A DNA stretch of 64,000 bases from Tethya wilhelma (lineage: Eukaryota > Porifera > Demospongiae > Tethyida > Tethyidae): assembly GCA_964030475.1 (NCBI GenBank), contig CAXIPT010000002.1:13789950-13853949 (forward strand). Reading direction: 5' to 3'. The notes under the pieces are model-generated. The model ran no database searches, was not told where the DNA came from, and saw only the letters and a program-made list of their open reading frames with translations. Below, one piece after another: positions 22,416 to 34,111 of the stretch. The stretch's first letter is position 1. Each line of letters begins with the position of its first letter. A program made the position numbers and the translations under genes.

Positions 22416-23423
22416 ATGATATCTTATCTGTGCTTACAAGACTTGAAACTAGTCAGAAGACAATTCTATCCTCAATTACATAACAGTCAACTTTACAGTT
22501 GCAAACATCTAATTTGGATCTACACTTGGCTTTGAGTGACGTAACCACAGATCGTGATGTTGAGGAGTGTCTAAGCATTCTCAGTGAGGGTATGTATGAT
22601 GACATTAGAGGCTCTGAGATCATGTACAACAGTACACATGGTTCTGGAGGGTCAAGCTACAACACAAGTGGTCATGGATCTGACATTGGACTTGGCGCTG
22701 GCGGAGCAAGCTACAACGCAAGTGGCCATGGATCTGACATCGGACTTGGTGCTGGCGGAGCAAGCTACAACGCAAGTGGCCATGGATCTGACATCGGACT
22801 TGGCGCTGGCGGAGCAAGCTACAACAACAGTAGTGGAGCTAACATCGGATTTGAGGCTGGTGGTGGTGGAGCAAGCTACAACAGTGTGCTGGTGCAGTTC
22901 ACTTCAAAAATTCGAATGGATCAGACACTGTACTTGGGGCTGGTGGAGCAAACTTCCACAATACAAGTGGATCTGGTCTCGGATTTGTACCTGGTGGATC
23001 AAACTTTAACAACCAACCTGGCATAGGATTTGGGGGTGGAAGTGGTGGAAGTGGATCCAGTAGAGACAAGTTTCGAACACCAAAAAGGACTTCGATTCAT
23101 TTCATGCAATTTGGAAAACCTGGCACACCTAAACAAAAGAAGATCCAAAAAATTGTGTCACAGAAGAGATACCAGAATCCCAAATTTGCAGGCCGATTGA
23201 CATTAGATCTTGCGATTAATGTATTCTTTTCTGAAGCTATACTGAAGCGAAGTTCCCTCAGGGGCAGCCATGAAAAAAAAGGAAGTTAGATCCTAGTAAG
23301 CTGGAGGAAATAAAACGCATCATCACTTTCATGTATGAACACAAAGTTTCTGATATTGCTCAGCTATGGAAAGACTGTCGGGTATCTATCACAAAAAAAT
23401 GCCAATTTCTGCATTCTGAGTAG
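22416..23423 (+). pseudogene. BEN-domain protein with Gly-rich repeats, copy A
   Basis: Starts after an acceptor TTATGCAG. A coiled segment (DDILSVLTRLETSQKTILSS) meets an in-frame TAA near 22480. Acidic LALSDVTTDRDVEECLSIL follows, then a tandem 18-residue repeat (54 nt unit, core SYNASGHGSDIGLGAGG) in about three to four copies. The C-terminal BEN domain has FAGRLTLDLAI, LDPSKLEEIKRIITF and LWKDCRVSITKKCQFL. Lesions are the TAA, a deletion frameshift near 22890 and a frameshift at the A8 run near 23273-23280. BEN domains bind DNA and recruit chromatin factors, so the product would be nuclear. Confidence 0.7.
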
Positions 23424-23591
23424 AACATAATACATACAATCATTGTATACCCTTCAAGGCTTTACTATAGTATTCATTTTATGTTGTACTCAACTTTAAT
23501 TTGCCATGGTAAGCTGAGTACAAGGATGATCGAAACAATTTTCATGTTCATTTTGCTAATATTACTGTCAAATTATACCTGTCATGCTTAA

Positions 23592-25585
23592 GGGTGGTCG
23601 GTCATGCCCACACACCGCGTTGCTAGGGAAATTTCCAAATTGCAAAAGACACAAAATATCAACTTTTCTGTCCAGATTTTTACACAAACAGGTAGCGCTA
23701 ATGGATATCTAGCTATACTGAGCACACTAGAACATTTTTTTTCTGAATAGCAGCTTTTTCACCGACTTCCATTTTTCTGCCTATCGCATCTATTTCAACA
23801 CAAACTAGAACGATCGAAGAACCAAAAAGGAGGTATACTTAGCTGCTAAACACTTCTACGTATCGTTTTTCGCCATTTCTTGGCTGCTTCCACTGTCTTT
23901 GTTCGATTTTTTTTGACACACCCACTGATCTAACCAACCAGGGACGAATAAATGGAAAAAGAATGCGTACTCCTAAAGAACTGACGTCAGGCAGTTTGTG
24001 TTCTAAATTTGGCACTCTTGCAATGATCACAAAGAGAGATTTTAGAAAAAGCGGTACATCAAAGAAGCTGCCCCTTTGAAGTGGATTGTCTGCCAACGTG
24101 GTTTATTTAGTATTGAACGCGAGTAGATAATAATTTGTACACGTGGCAGATCAGAGTGAAATCTTTTGTGATCGTGGTAGCTGCTACAGAATGGCCAGCT
24201 AAGGTGAAATATGGTTGGTGACAAGCAGAGAAAGGGTTGAAGTATTACTGGAGGTCAGACTGGTCTACTCAAAGCTGCTAACTTGACCTCAAAGTGACTG
24301 ACTGTTTTCTCTCTAATTGAAGAGCACCGAGATGAAATGAGTCACACTGCTTTGTCGTTGGTTTCTCAAGATCCAAGCTTCTGTCTTAGCTTCAGTCATG
24401 CTGGTGATGCTTCCATACTGCTGTGAGACTCTGGGACTAGCTCAAGTTCTGTTCTGGAAGGAAGGTAATCCAGCAAATTATCATGTACCATGATGAGTGA
24501 ACTGATTTGCTAATAATTTATAGTGTATGGTCTATGTCTTTACTATTACCATGAAGTGTGCTCCTGCATGCATCTACTCTGTGTGTGTGCTAAGTATGAA
24601 TGTTTGAAGTGGGATTTTTTTTAGAAAACGACAGTATGGAGAGGTACATGTATATACACTTGTGTACAACAAAAACAACAAAAATTACCAGGCTATAGCT
24701 GTTTAGGATAGTAGGTACTCTTGACTTGTGCATGTTTGTCTCACTTCTTGTATCATTCTTCTTTCAGTATGGTGTCTGTACACCTTGAAGTAGCAGAGCA
24801 CTTTTCATATGCAGCAGAGATTCTACAGATACGCTCAATCTTGTAAGCAAAATAAAATATTGTTTGTTTTTTTGTTGATCACAAGTCTTTTTTTTTGTTT
24901 GTTTTTTATTTTCTTTTTTTTACAGATTTTACAGTAGGAGTGACAACATCGTACTTGTTACCTTGTGGTATACCACGATCTATATTGGCAGAAATTCACC
25001 CTTGTTTGGAGTCTTTTGGACCATACTTTGTCTCCTCAACAGCGCAGTTCCTCGTCATTGAGTTTCAAGTTGGATTTAGCATCCATCTGTTCTGTCTTAG
25101 GAAACCAGCTCATATACTATACCATCCGGCTCTGTTGCTGTATCAGAGTCGTCTTGATGGTCCACCTGAAAGCCAGCCAGTTCATAGACACTTTATTTTC
25201 TGGCATTGATATATATTTACACTAGCTCTATACTTCTGGAATACAAACCATTCAATTTTGATACTTACCCAATTACTGTTTATGATGTGTATAGTAGTAC
25301 TGTTAAACTTTTTCTGTTGCTTCCAGGCATCTTGAATACTTGCCACCTGGTGTCAGCCTCTTTTGAAGACCTCTTTCCCTTTGATGAGGGCTTGTTGTGT
25401 TGTAAAAAAAGCAACAAAAAAGTAGCCAGCTGTCTAGTTGTAAGATCCCGCGCAGAATCTTCATGCGCAATCATTCTATACTTCCGGTTGAGGTTCGTGG
25501 TGATGTTAAACGACACAATTATGACGCAATTCTTCCTGCCCGCGCTCTTCGCGCGCTATTCGCGTGTTGCTATGACCGACCACCC
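23592..25585. mobile_element. TTAA-target DNA element, about 2 kb
   Basis: Ends GGGTGGTCGGTCATGCC and ATGACCGACCACCC are inverted repeats of 14 bp, flanked by TTAA on both sides (23588-23591, 25586-25589). A TTAA target fits piggyBac or Kolobok. No transposase is recognisable inside; the 104- and 127-codon plus ORFs at 24.9-25.6 kb show no motif. The right 150 bp are CpG-rich. Confidence 0.7.
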
Positions 25586-25672
25586 TTAAGGTAGGAAAAA
25601 TAGACTGTAACCACAGCAAATTCTGATTTTGTGTTTCAATTTAGACATAGCTATCAAAGAAGGGAAAAAATA

Positions 25673-26314
25673 GCCTCGTTCCCAGGCTCCCTCCCACCAG
25701 AAATTAAGCGAGAGAGAAAAGGAAAGAGGGAGCCTGGTATCTAAAATCACGTGGGGTAGAAGGGTGGTAGAAGGGTGATTAGTGTGCGTGCATGGGCATG
25801 GCGATTGATATCTTAGCCTGCCCACGCTTTAATTGGAGTTCAACTGAGTTCAACAGTGGAAAACAAATGGTTGATTGTGTATTTGCAACAGAAACAGCAA
25901 ACAAGTGTTAGAAAGAGTATTATTAGGCTGTCTATGGCTTGAGTCTGTATCAAACTGTCCAAAATTAGCCGACCTGGCAACTTGAATGCTCGCGCAAGCT
26001 GATTTTCTACCAAATATTGGTAGTGTAGAGGATCAGTAAGTTGTACACTATAGCCATAGACTATTGATAGACAATATACTACTAGCGACTAGCTTTCTTT
26101 ACAACTTTTTAGCTGCTCGTAGCGCTCAGCGATCGCGAATATTGCTTCTGTGCGCAGAACAAAAAGTTTGACGTCATTATTCTAACTGCCGCACCCACGC
26201 ATTTATTCTTTAGCAACAATTGACGTCATACATGTGATTTTAGATACCAGGCTCCCTCTTTCTTTGCGCACTTTCATTTCATTTCCGGAGATAGAGGGAG
26301 CCTGGGAACGAGGC
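25673..26314. mobile_element. MITE with GCCTCGTTCCCAGGCTCC ends
   Basis: GCCTCGTTCCCAGGCTCCC at the left and GGGAGCCTGGGAACGAGGC at the right are perfect inverted repeats, with TA on both sides. A second, inner CCAGGCTCCCTC/GAGGGAGCCTGG pair gives two-step ends. 642 bp, no ORF with a motif. Confidence 0.75.
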
Positions 26315-26923
26315 TAGGGAAAAAAAAGGAAAAATAAAGACAAAACTTCAACAAAAATGCTACAAAAGGCTATATCCTCTGAAAAAGAAGATGTCTTTAA
26401 TAGTCAACAGCACCATTTTGAGTGTTTTAGGTGAGAAAAAATTTTCGAACAGCAATCTTGTGAATATCAATCCAATTTTGTGCTTGCATGGCTTAGTTGT
26501 TAACAAGCAAAGTGGAGAGAGAAAGAGAGAGGACATACTGGCACAAGACTCTACTCAGTATGAAATACCTATGAACTTGCTAGGTAAAAGCTAGTCTATC
26601 ATACATACATTCAGGAGACTGCATGCTGTGAGTTTAATATGTACTTGTATATATTATCATCTTTGTTAATAGGTCAAAAGAAACACTACCTACACACGTT
26701 GAACTTGTGTCTTACGTTCGCTGACTTGTGTGTATGCATTGACTATTCTATTGTGTGTATATCACCATTATTATTCAGTCTGTTGCTATGGATACATTTT
26801 GTGGTATTATATTTGCATAAGGTTCAGTGTAACTATTTAGTAGGTGTACTAGACCTAATCACAGGTCCCTGGAGTTATAAAGCACTTTAATAGATAAATA
26901 TGATGCTGAAGTTTGGCTATTTT
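26315..26923. other. Spacer without recognisable gene
   Basis: Two short plus ORFs (26391-26594, 26639-26890), the second hydrophobic, with no recognisable family. Confidence 0.4.
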
Positions 26924-27222
26924 CACTGAGCAGTCTGGGTTATTGTAACTTTATTAATTTTTGGTTAATACACCCATGAATTTATAGTTAGAACCCAGCA
27001 AGTAGGTAAAATCAACCCAAAAGTGGAATGCTAATTTACTCATCTTTTGGTTAGTTTAACCAAAAAATTTGGTTGTTTTAAACCACAATTTTCATGGTCT
27101 ATTTAGCCCAAACAATATACTGGTTAAAGTAACCAATGTGATGGGTTATAGCTGAATTGCACACAATCTGACCCAAGGCGTATTTTTCGGTTAATATAAC
27201 CCATGCATTTGTTTTTTCAGTG
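26924..27222. mobile_element. CACTG-ended MITE, about 300 bp
   Basis: Left CACTGAGCAGTCTGGGTTA and right TAACCCATGCATTTG with TTTTTTCAGTG form imperfect inverted ends starting CACTG, as in CACTA/EnSpm-type elements. The interior is full of GGTTA/TAACC repeats. Confidence 0.55.
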
Positions 27223-27521
27223 TATAGTGATAAAAAAAGTGAAGGAACAAGTATGTAGCTGCAAAAATTTTTAATTTAACTTTACCTGGCATTAGGCATG
27301 CATTTAGCTAAAGAATTTACCATGAATAATCAGTTGTGGCAACTGCATGATGGCTATAATATTAAAATACCTTGTTTTTATCATGGATCCACTGACCATC
27401 AACTATAAATTTGTAATCATAAGTCACTTCTGGGGTAAGCTCGACAATAGCATGCCAGTGATTATTCCTACAAATGCATAAATTTTGTTCCACAAAAAAT
27501 TAAATATAATTTCAATACATG

Positions 27522-27766
27522 CACTAGCTGTTAAAAATGAGGTGTTCCCGAGCACCTTAATGAGGTTGAATATTAATGAGGGTATATTATTACCAGAACA
27601 CCAGGGTGTAACATTTACCAAAGAAGGTGTGTACAGAACACTTGTATAAGTCTGCATAAAACACCCCAAAAGGTGTTTCTTAACACCACCATGCATGGGA
27701 GCTTGAGCTTAACATCAGGTAAAACACCTAAAAAGTGTTACTGGAACACCTTGATTTTTTACAGTG
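27522..27766. mobile_element. CACTG-ended MITE, 245 bp
   Basis: Left CACTAGCTGTTAAAAATGAG with GGTGTTCC and right GGAACACCTTGATTTTTTAC with AGTG are inverted. A palindromic interior of GGTGT/ACACC repeats suggests a hairpin. Confidence 0.55.
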
Positions 27767-30644
27767 TGCATGCACATGTCTTTAGCTTCAAAAAAATAAT
27801 TATATACAATAATTATTTGGCTATAATAGAAACGACATGCATCTTTAATTATAGGTTAGCTAATCCTGCATGCTAACTACTTGTATGACAGTGTCACTGT
27901 ACAATATTAAGCATTCATTTGGCTATACCTTCTGGTCAATAGAATCTTTTGCCAGTTGCTAAATGTGCCACACAAATAGACTTCATTTCCTTCACCCTTC
28001 CAAATAATATCAGTAGCCACAGAGCCATTCTGTGATAAAGAAGTCATCTTAAAATCTCAGCTGTAATATAGTTGTTCTTCTGTAGCACCAAATAATAAGT
28101 CCTTAGAGTGTACAACTCAAAATCTCGTATTTCGCACGCACGGGGTATTATTAAAAGCTTTTGTTTGTCACGCGGAAGTGTGCGCGGCGCGCGGTATGCG
28201 TATATAGGGCCAGGCCTAGCTGGACAGGCTATCATTGGCTAACACTTCCGGTTAATGCTTGTTCACCAAAATAATTTATTATTCCATTATATAGTCTAGA
28301 AATGATTTCCTTTGTATAATAATCATTGACCACACCTACCCAGGCTACCCAATTTGAGACATACAATCCAAGACCGTAGTAGAGTAAACGATCAATTTTC
28401 GGCCGTCTCAATTTTCGGACGCCGTTTCTGACTTGCCTGTAGATGCTACTGCTTCGAGACTACTACCACAAGATAGCCTATGAAAAATTACCTAGGGTTG
28501 TGCAAACTTCAAGCCCCACCCACCTACTGTAAGGCTTCCTTGCGCCGAAAAAGGGGTGTGTCCGAAAAAAACTAAAATCGGACAAAATTATCGTATTTCG
28601 AACGGCAGCTCCAAGAGACCTATGAACTTATGCCAGAGCTGCCAAATCTGGAAATCAAGAAGTTCAGTCTTCCTACTACTGATATTCCAAGAGAGAGCCT
28701 AGTTGCAACTAGCATTGTCTTTATACTAAGCCGAAATATCATTGAGGTCGAGTGATCAAATTTCGGACGCCAATTTCACCGTTTTTGCTGGATTTAGGCA
28801 GCTACCCGGAAGGCAAGCAAGTTTTGAGTAGATATACATGTAGAGCAGCTTATTGTTAGCTTTGGTATGCAGTTTGATGTTGCTTTGCCCAATATTTTGC
28901 CAGCTGTTTCCTGTTGCTTGTGTTCTCTTGTCTTTCCTAATTTTTAACGTGCATGGCTTTCTCTAATAAATTTCTTCCCAGTTTTGTGCATGCGCTAACA
29001 TTAATGAACATCATTATATAGTGGGTTGTGGCAAGGGTAGAGGTAGGCATGTGTATATGCGCTTATGCCGTATCTCATGAGTCTTAACTGCTAAAGCCTT
29101 CTGGTGTTTGAAGACATAGCTTCGGGAGAGCAGAGCTGAAGAACAAGCAAAACTTGTGACGGTCACTCCAATGGTAGCAGTGACCAACCATGCTAGGACG
29201 TCAACTGTTAAGTATAATATGGGCATTTCCAAGGTGCTGGCAGTTGTAGCTTGCACTCTTCATTGCATATTTGTGCTGAGTGGTTTCTTTCTGGCACTGC
29301 TGTACTACACCTTGCCTGAGAGTCTTCATTCCAGTTTGTCATCAGGTGTTTCTCTATATGGACAGAGGCTGGGTATGAATGTCATGAAAGAAGAGCTCAT
29401 GAGGCAGCACTGACCCGGGCAAGAAAAGATGATATCCAGAATGTTAGTGTTACTGTGTAATTGTCAATTAGAAGTTTTTTCAGTGCAATCTTGCTATCCC
29501 TGGGTGGAGCAAGTGAGGCTTGGCCTTGTTAATGGTGTTATATAGTCGCTCAATAATAAATTTGCTCCCGGCTGAGCCTGTATGTGCATAGATAATATAA
29601 TTTTTATTATATGGCCTGTGAACGGTCTCTCTAGGTCCGCCGCTGCTTCAAGAGTAGCTCTCTCAGGAGTAGTGTCGCCATGTCTGCTTGGTTCAGCTCT
29701 ATATATACAGATGAGGCTCTCTCAGGAGTGGTCACAGGCTACGCCGTGTTGTCTCTGCATTAAGTCTCCTTTCTCTCTCTTCAGCCATTTCGCTGTCTCC
29801 GCTACATGCAGTCTCTCATGCTATTACCGTTCAAATAATTTGAATAATATACGGAAAGTGTCCACCGTGTTCAAGCAGAAATTTTACCAGTTGCAAAGAC
29901 TATATATAGCTTGCTCAAGCACAGGCTCTATGCTAAAAATAGTAATATCATGCGTGAAAGATGACAGGCAATTAATTCTGCATCCAGACTGACCAGAACT
30001 TTATTAGCTAATTCAAAATGTATAATATATATAGCTAACTAATAAAATTGTGTCCTAATTTATGGTCAAAACACACTCGAGTCCTACCCAAACTATAATT
30101 TTCAGAGGGGCACCAGAGGGGTGCTCTGATAACTCAGTGTGAGGGGGTTGAAACCATTTTCAACTAAGTCAGTTAAGAATACAATATATAAAATATATAT
30201 TATATTATTATGTGCATGTATATACTTCTGTAAGTATCCTATAGAAAACAAAAAAAATGGCACTATGATGGCACTATGACTAAAGCTATATACTTTACCA
30301 CATCATATAGTAATGGAACAGGTCCCATAGACACAATACAAAATGTTAGTCACTGTAAAAATCAATCATAGTTAAACAAAATTAAACCTTCAAGTTTAAG
30401 TTGCTCAGAGGCTCTCACTGACAGATGACCAACTGTGTGCAAGGACTAAAACTCACAAAAACTTAAATTTCCTCAGCACTCGTAGGGATCACTATAGTAA
30501 GAATTAAGCCACAATAATGCCATTATTGTTCTTTAACGTACATATTTACTTAATACATATACTTCCTAACTGCATGACTTACTTATTAAGGATTTTCAAA
30601 GAACCAGAATGCATTGAGCTACCCTTAACAGCACAAAGTTAGTT
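27767..30644. other. Long region without a supported gene
   Basis: Only weak ORFs are found. 28128-28260 is locally CpG-rich (GTGCGCGGCGCGCGG, and two CACTTCCG-type ETS-like sites), which could be promoter-like. 28390-28790 has repeated ATTTTCGGACGCC/AATTTCGGACGCC motifs. The 85-codon plus ORF at 29156-29413 has one hydrophobic segment (about residues 25-50), with no recognisable family. Confidence 0.35.
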
Positions 30645-31435
30645 CTTTTTATAGGTTCTGTATTCCTTGATACTTGTTTTAATCATAAATAGCTATAGGG
30701 CTAACAAAACTAGAAAGCTTTGAAACTTATAGTGTACAAGTAGTAAAAATTTCTAAAAAATAAATATTGTAGGAATGGGCAGTGCGTTAAAAAGTATTGG
30801 AACAAGGCATGTCTCAATTTCAGCACATGACTACTTCATTTTATTCTTGATCCCTCATGCAATGGATCCTCAATGTCATAAATCCAATGATGCATGTGCG
30901 ACAATAGTATCACAGCTTATTTTTGCATTGGTTCAAATTCCTACTAATCAGTTGACTATGCTGTAGAGTAAACTAAATTATTATAAAACAAACAGGTAAC
31001 TTAAACTGGACTGCCAGCCAAGATCTAGAGTTGGGTATAAAAATGAAGTAGTCATGTGCCGAAATTGAGACATGCCTTGTTCCAATACTTTTTAACGCAC
31101 TGCCCATTCCTACAATATTTATTTTTTAGAAATTTTTACTACTTGTTCATTCACTTTTTTCAACACTACAGTATGGAGACTATTAGAGACTGGTTAGTCC
31201 CTACAAAAAGCTTGAGTAGAGGCCACATGCAATACTTTATGCTGGAAGAGGTTAATGCGCATGCGCATAATAATGCCACGTGAATAATGACCTTTGAACT
31301 CTACCTACAAAGATGGCTGCATTGTAGTACATGAATTTATATACTAAGTTTCAAAGCTTTCAAGTTTTTGTTTAGGCCTATTTATGATCAAAACGAGTAT
31401 CAAGGAATGTAGTACCTATGAAAAGAACTTACTTT
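30645..31435 (-). mobile_element. Foldback element F, copy 2
   Basis: A short left arm (30645-30870) and long right arm (31030-31435) form an inverted repeat. The right arm matches the left arm of copy 1 at 12998-13300, so the copies lie in opposite orientation with opposite arms shortened. It contains the same CAGTGCGTTAAAAAGTATTG core. Confidence 0.6.
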
Positions 31436-31616
31436 GAGCTGTCAAAGTTGGCTCAACACATTCTGGTTCTGTGGAAATCCTTTTCAAGTAAGTCAGTTAG
31501 GAAGTACGTACGTAAGTAAGTAAGTTAGATGAACAAAAATGGCACTATGGTGGCTTCCCACTAGCGCTCTCCACGAGAGCTGTGGAAAGTTTTTGTGAGT
31601 CTTAGGCCTTGCATGC

Positions 31617-31687
31617 NNNNNNNNNNNNNNNNNNNNNNNNNNNNNNNNNNNNNNNNNNNNNNNNNNNNNNNNNNNNNNNNNNNNNNN
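31617..31687. other. Assembly gap (71 N)
   Basis: A run of Ns. The sequences on the two sides may not be truly adjacent at this distance. Confidence 0.98.
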
Positions 31688-31766
31688 GTGCATGGGCTAA
31701 CATGATCAATTTGAAGTCTTGGTCATCTCTTGACTAACCTCCTGACAAACCTTTCTTTACTAAAGG

Positions 31767-32013
31767 TCGTAAGCGTCTCTCTCATGATAACGCAACTGCA
31801 GAGACTCCAGTAGCAAAAAAGCCCATATTGTCATCTGCCTCACCTGGAAGAAAGATCCGAGCACGAAGTGAATTAATTGACCAGATAGAGAAGTTTCACA
31901 AATTAAAGGAATCAGGTGCTCTTTCTCCCACTGAATATGATGATCTCAGAAGTAATATTCTTTCTGATTTCAAAAATCTGTCAGCATGTAGTGACCCTGT
32001 ACTGAATCATTAG
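31767..32013 (+). CDS. Last exon of an unknown gene with a SHOCT-like helical hairpin
   Basis: Follows an acceptor TTTACTAAAG and ends in TAG. A basic Ser/Pro linker (KRLSHDNATAETPVAKKP, SASPGRKIRARS) precedes DQIEKFHKLKESGALSPTEY with DDLRSNILSDF, a pattern like short C-terminal (SHOCT) oligomerisation hairpins. Upstream exons would lie in or beyond the N gap. It converges with the transposase at 32.1-33.0 kb and may be a second gene of that element. Confidence 0.5.
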
Positions 32014-32122
32014 CATTATCTGGAATTCATTCTATATAATTGTAGGAAATTATTGTACACAATCTTATGACACTTGTTAATTAATAGATTAGAGTTAGAA
32101 ATTAATTGCTACATGTATTTTA

Positions 32123-32992
32123 TTAACAGTATCCTGCATGTTTGATCCATTCAATGCATTTATCTTTCCCTACACTTTCAAAACTGGCTTCCAACAATGG
32201 GGAAGGATCTTGCATGGCCTGTAACACTTGATCGTGGTCTTTGAGATAGTATTTTATATAGCTGAATAGTTCCTCTATCGGATTTAAGTCTGGGCTATAT
32301 GGTGGAAGGAAGAGTACAAGAATGCCCATATCTGTCAATGTATCGAGGACAGGCTGTACATGATGGATTGTACAGTTATCCAACACCAGTATAGAGTGCT
32401 CATTCTCTCCATCGTATGGAAGCATTTCTGGTACTAGTTTTCCTTGAATAAAGTCAAGAAATTTGTCATCGTTTACAGTTCCACTCATCAGGTCATAAGC
32501 AAGTAAACCACATTGCAGCAATGGCAGAAATTCTTCTTCCACGATGCAATATCCGATGGACCACTGGTGATTCACCCTTAAGACCGTACCCAAACTTCCT
32601 CATGCCATCTCTTCTGTCACTCCCTGTCTCATCTATCCAAACAAACTGCTTTATTGAACCTCAGCAATAAAACGCCCTCTGTAGTCAACTGATCGCTGTA
32701 GTGCAACTCTATGTAGCTTTTTACGAGTAAGCCCATTTTTGTGAATGATTCGGCATATTGTGGCAGGAGATACTTCAATGGCAACAAGTGTCTTTATTTT
32801 CTGGCACACTTCACCCAAATACAAGGATGGATCATCCAACAATAGCCCCACAATGATCAGTTCTTCGTACTCACCTAACAATCTGGAACTGCCCCTTTGA
32901 TTGTGCATTCTGGGTTCCACTTCTCCAGTCTGTTCATATAGCTTAAAATGGTTTGTGTACAGTTCCAACAGATAGGCATAAGTTTTTAGCAA
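32123..32992 (-). pseudogene. IS630/Tc1-mariner-like transposase
   Basis: Begins MLKTYAYLLELYTNHFKLYE. A helix-turn-helix region (EVCQKIKTLVAIEVSPATIC, RIIHKNGLTRKKLHRVALQR) follows. FVWIDETGSDRRDGMRKFGY gives the first Asp, LVLDNCTIHHV the second Asp, and PPYSPDLNPIEELFSYIK the final acidic residue. The frame shifts between 32651 and 32593, so it is inactive. The C-terminus ends IEWIKHAGYC. It differs clearly from the Tc1 transposase at 35.9-36.9 kb. Confidence 0.8.
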
Positions 32993-33172
32993 TCAAAAGA
33001 GAGTTCCATGCCTAATCTTTCATACCACACGCCATCTTATATTGCTAGAGTAGGGAGCTTTTCTACCTGGCTCTGCAGACATTTTCAAATTTCCCGCGAC
33101 TATGACAACTTTCCTGCGCAATACGCAATCTGGGTCTGCGGTATACGCAATGTTCAAACGCATATGAAAGGT

Positions 33173-33192
33173 AACCAGTACTACCGTACTGG
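33173..33192. repeat. R2-type palindromic end, solitary
   Basis: CCAGTACTACCGTACTGGG is the R2 end palindrome seen at 10755 and 13976. Here it stands alone exactly at the left border of duplication copy B. Confidence 0.5.
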
Positions 33193-33608
33193 GAATACTA
33201 GAAAACAATGCTCACAATTTCCATCAGAAGGCAGCCTAATTAGTAGGTGGAATAGCTTACATAAGCAGCCCATTTTCTTAACCACAACTAGGTCACAGGG
33301 AGACCTGAATAACCTTCTCCTTGCCCAAGCACAGCCCACTACTGTAATTTTTAACTTTTAACCTCAACTAAGTATTGTTGTCTAACCAAAGTACAACCCA
33401 CTGTCCTTTTTATAACCTCAACTAAGCCACAGATATGTACTGATAGTGGCATACAATTGACCCACCTGTATGTTTTTTTTTTATTTTTGTTTTTTTTTTG
33501 TTTTTTTGGCAGTAGTTAATCAGGACAGTCAAACCCACAAAATTGGCCAGCAGACACAAACAACACTAACAGTCTCAGTTGACAAGTACACTTAAACATC
33601 CTCCATGT

Positions 33609-33644
<36 letters not shown>

Positions 33645-33778
33645 CATTATTAAATCATTACAAAATTTGATCTACAGCACCTTTGTAAATAAGGCTACTC
33701 AGACCAAAGCAGTAAGCTTCGAAGTAGCTGTTAAAGAAGGTGTGTTAACATCTTTTTGTCATAGAACTGTAATAATTA

Positions 33779-33979
33779 CCGTATAGCGGGTAAACTTGGC
33801 GAGAATTAAATTTGGTGAATTTGCGAATTATTCTTCAAATCGCCTAACAGTTTAATACGCATGTGCCCCCATATAAAGTATGCGGTGTACGGAATTAAAT
33901 TGCCAAATTAAAAATTGCCAATAATCCCAAAATGGGAATTCACCAAATTTTAAGCCCGCCAAATTTACCTGCTATACGG
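33779..33979 (+). mobile_element. CCGTATAGCGGG MITE, intact in copy B
   Basis: TA, CCGTATAGCGGGTAAAC ... GTTTACC-like TTTACCTGCTATACGG, TA. Perfect TA flanks and inverted ends, 201 bp, of Tc1/mariner MITE type. A relative is at 54579-54913. Confidence 0.75.
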
Positions 33980-34111
33980 TAAATGACATGATTAGATTTT
34001 ATTGTGAAATTAATTTTGTATTTTTAGCGTCACTCTCTTCTATCTGTCTGCTAAGTTGAGTTAGCCCTAGACTGCATGTGAAAATTCACTGATTTTATTT
34101 TATTTATGCAG

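Larger units (their letters stand above)
21503..23590 (+). repeat. Segmental duplication, copy A (BEN region)
   Basis: Nearly the same as 33194-35182, starting AATACTAGAAAACAATGC and ending GTCATGCTTA. Differences are a longer glycine-repeat array, small indels and a truncated MITE here. A (GT)n tract lies at 21927-21964. Copy A is followed at once by the TTAA element. Confidence 0.88.

Noticed and set aside
22640..22880. Regular 54 bp repeats that could look like a CRISPR-type array
   Set aside because: The units are in frame, have no unique spacers and encode a Gly-rich protein repeat in a eukaryotic gene.
22584..23009. Second plus ORF over the Gly-rich repeat
   Set aside because: It is an alternative frame of the 54 nt repeats; the other frame leads into the BEN domain.
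24895..25589. 104- and 127-codon ORFs inside the TTAA element as its transposase
   Set aside because: No DDE-like motif or zinc finger and composition close to random; the element is treated as non-autonomous.
28128..28260. CpG-rich block as promoter of a host gene
   Set aside because: No exon can be linked to it on either strand; kept only as a remark on the region.
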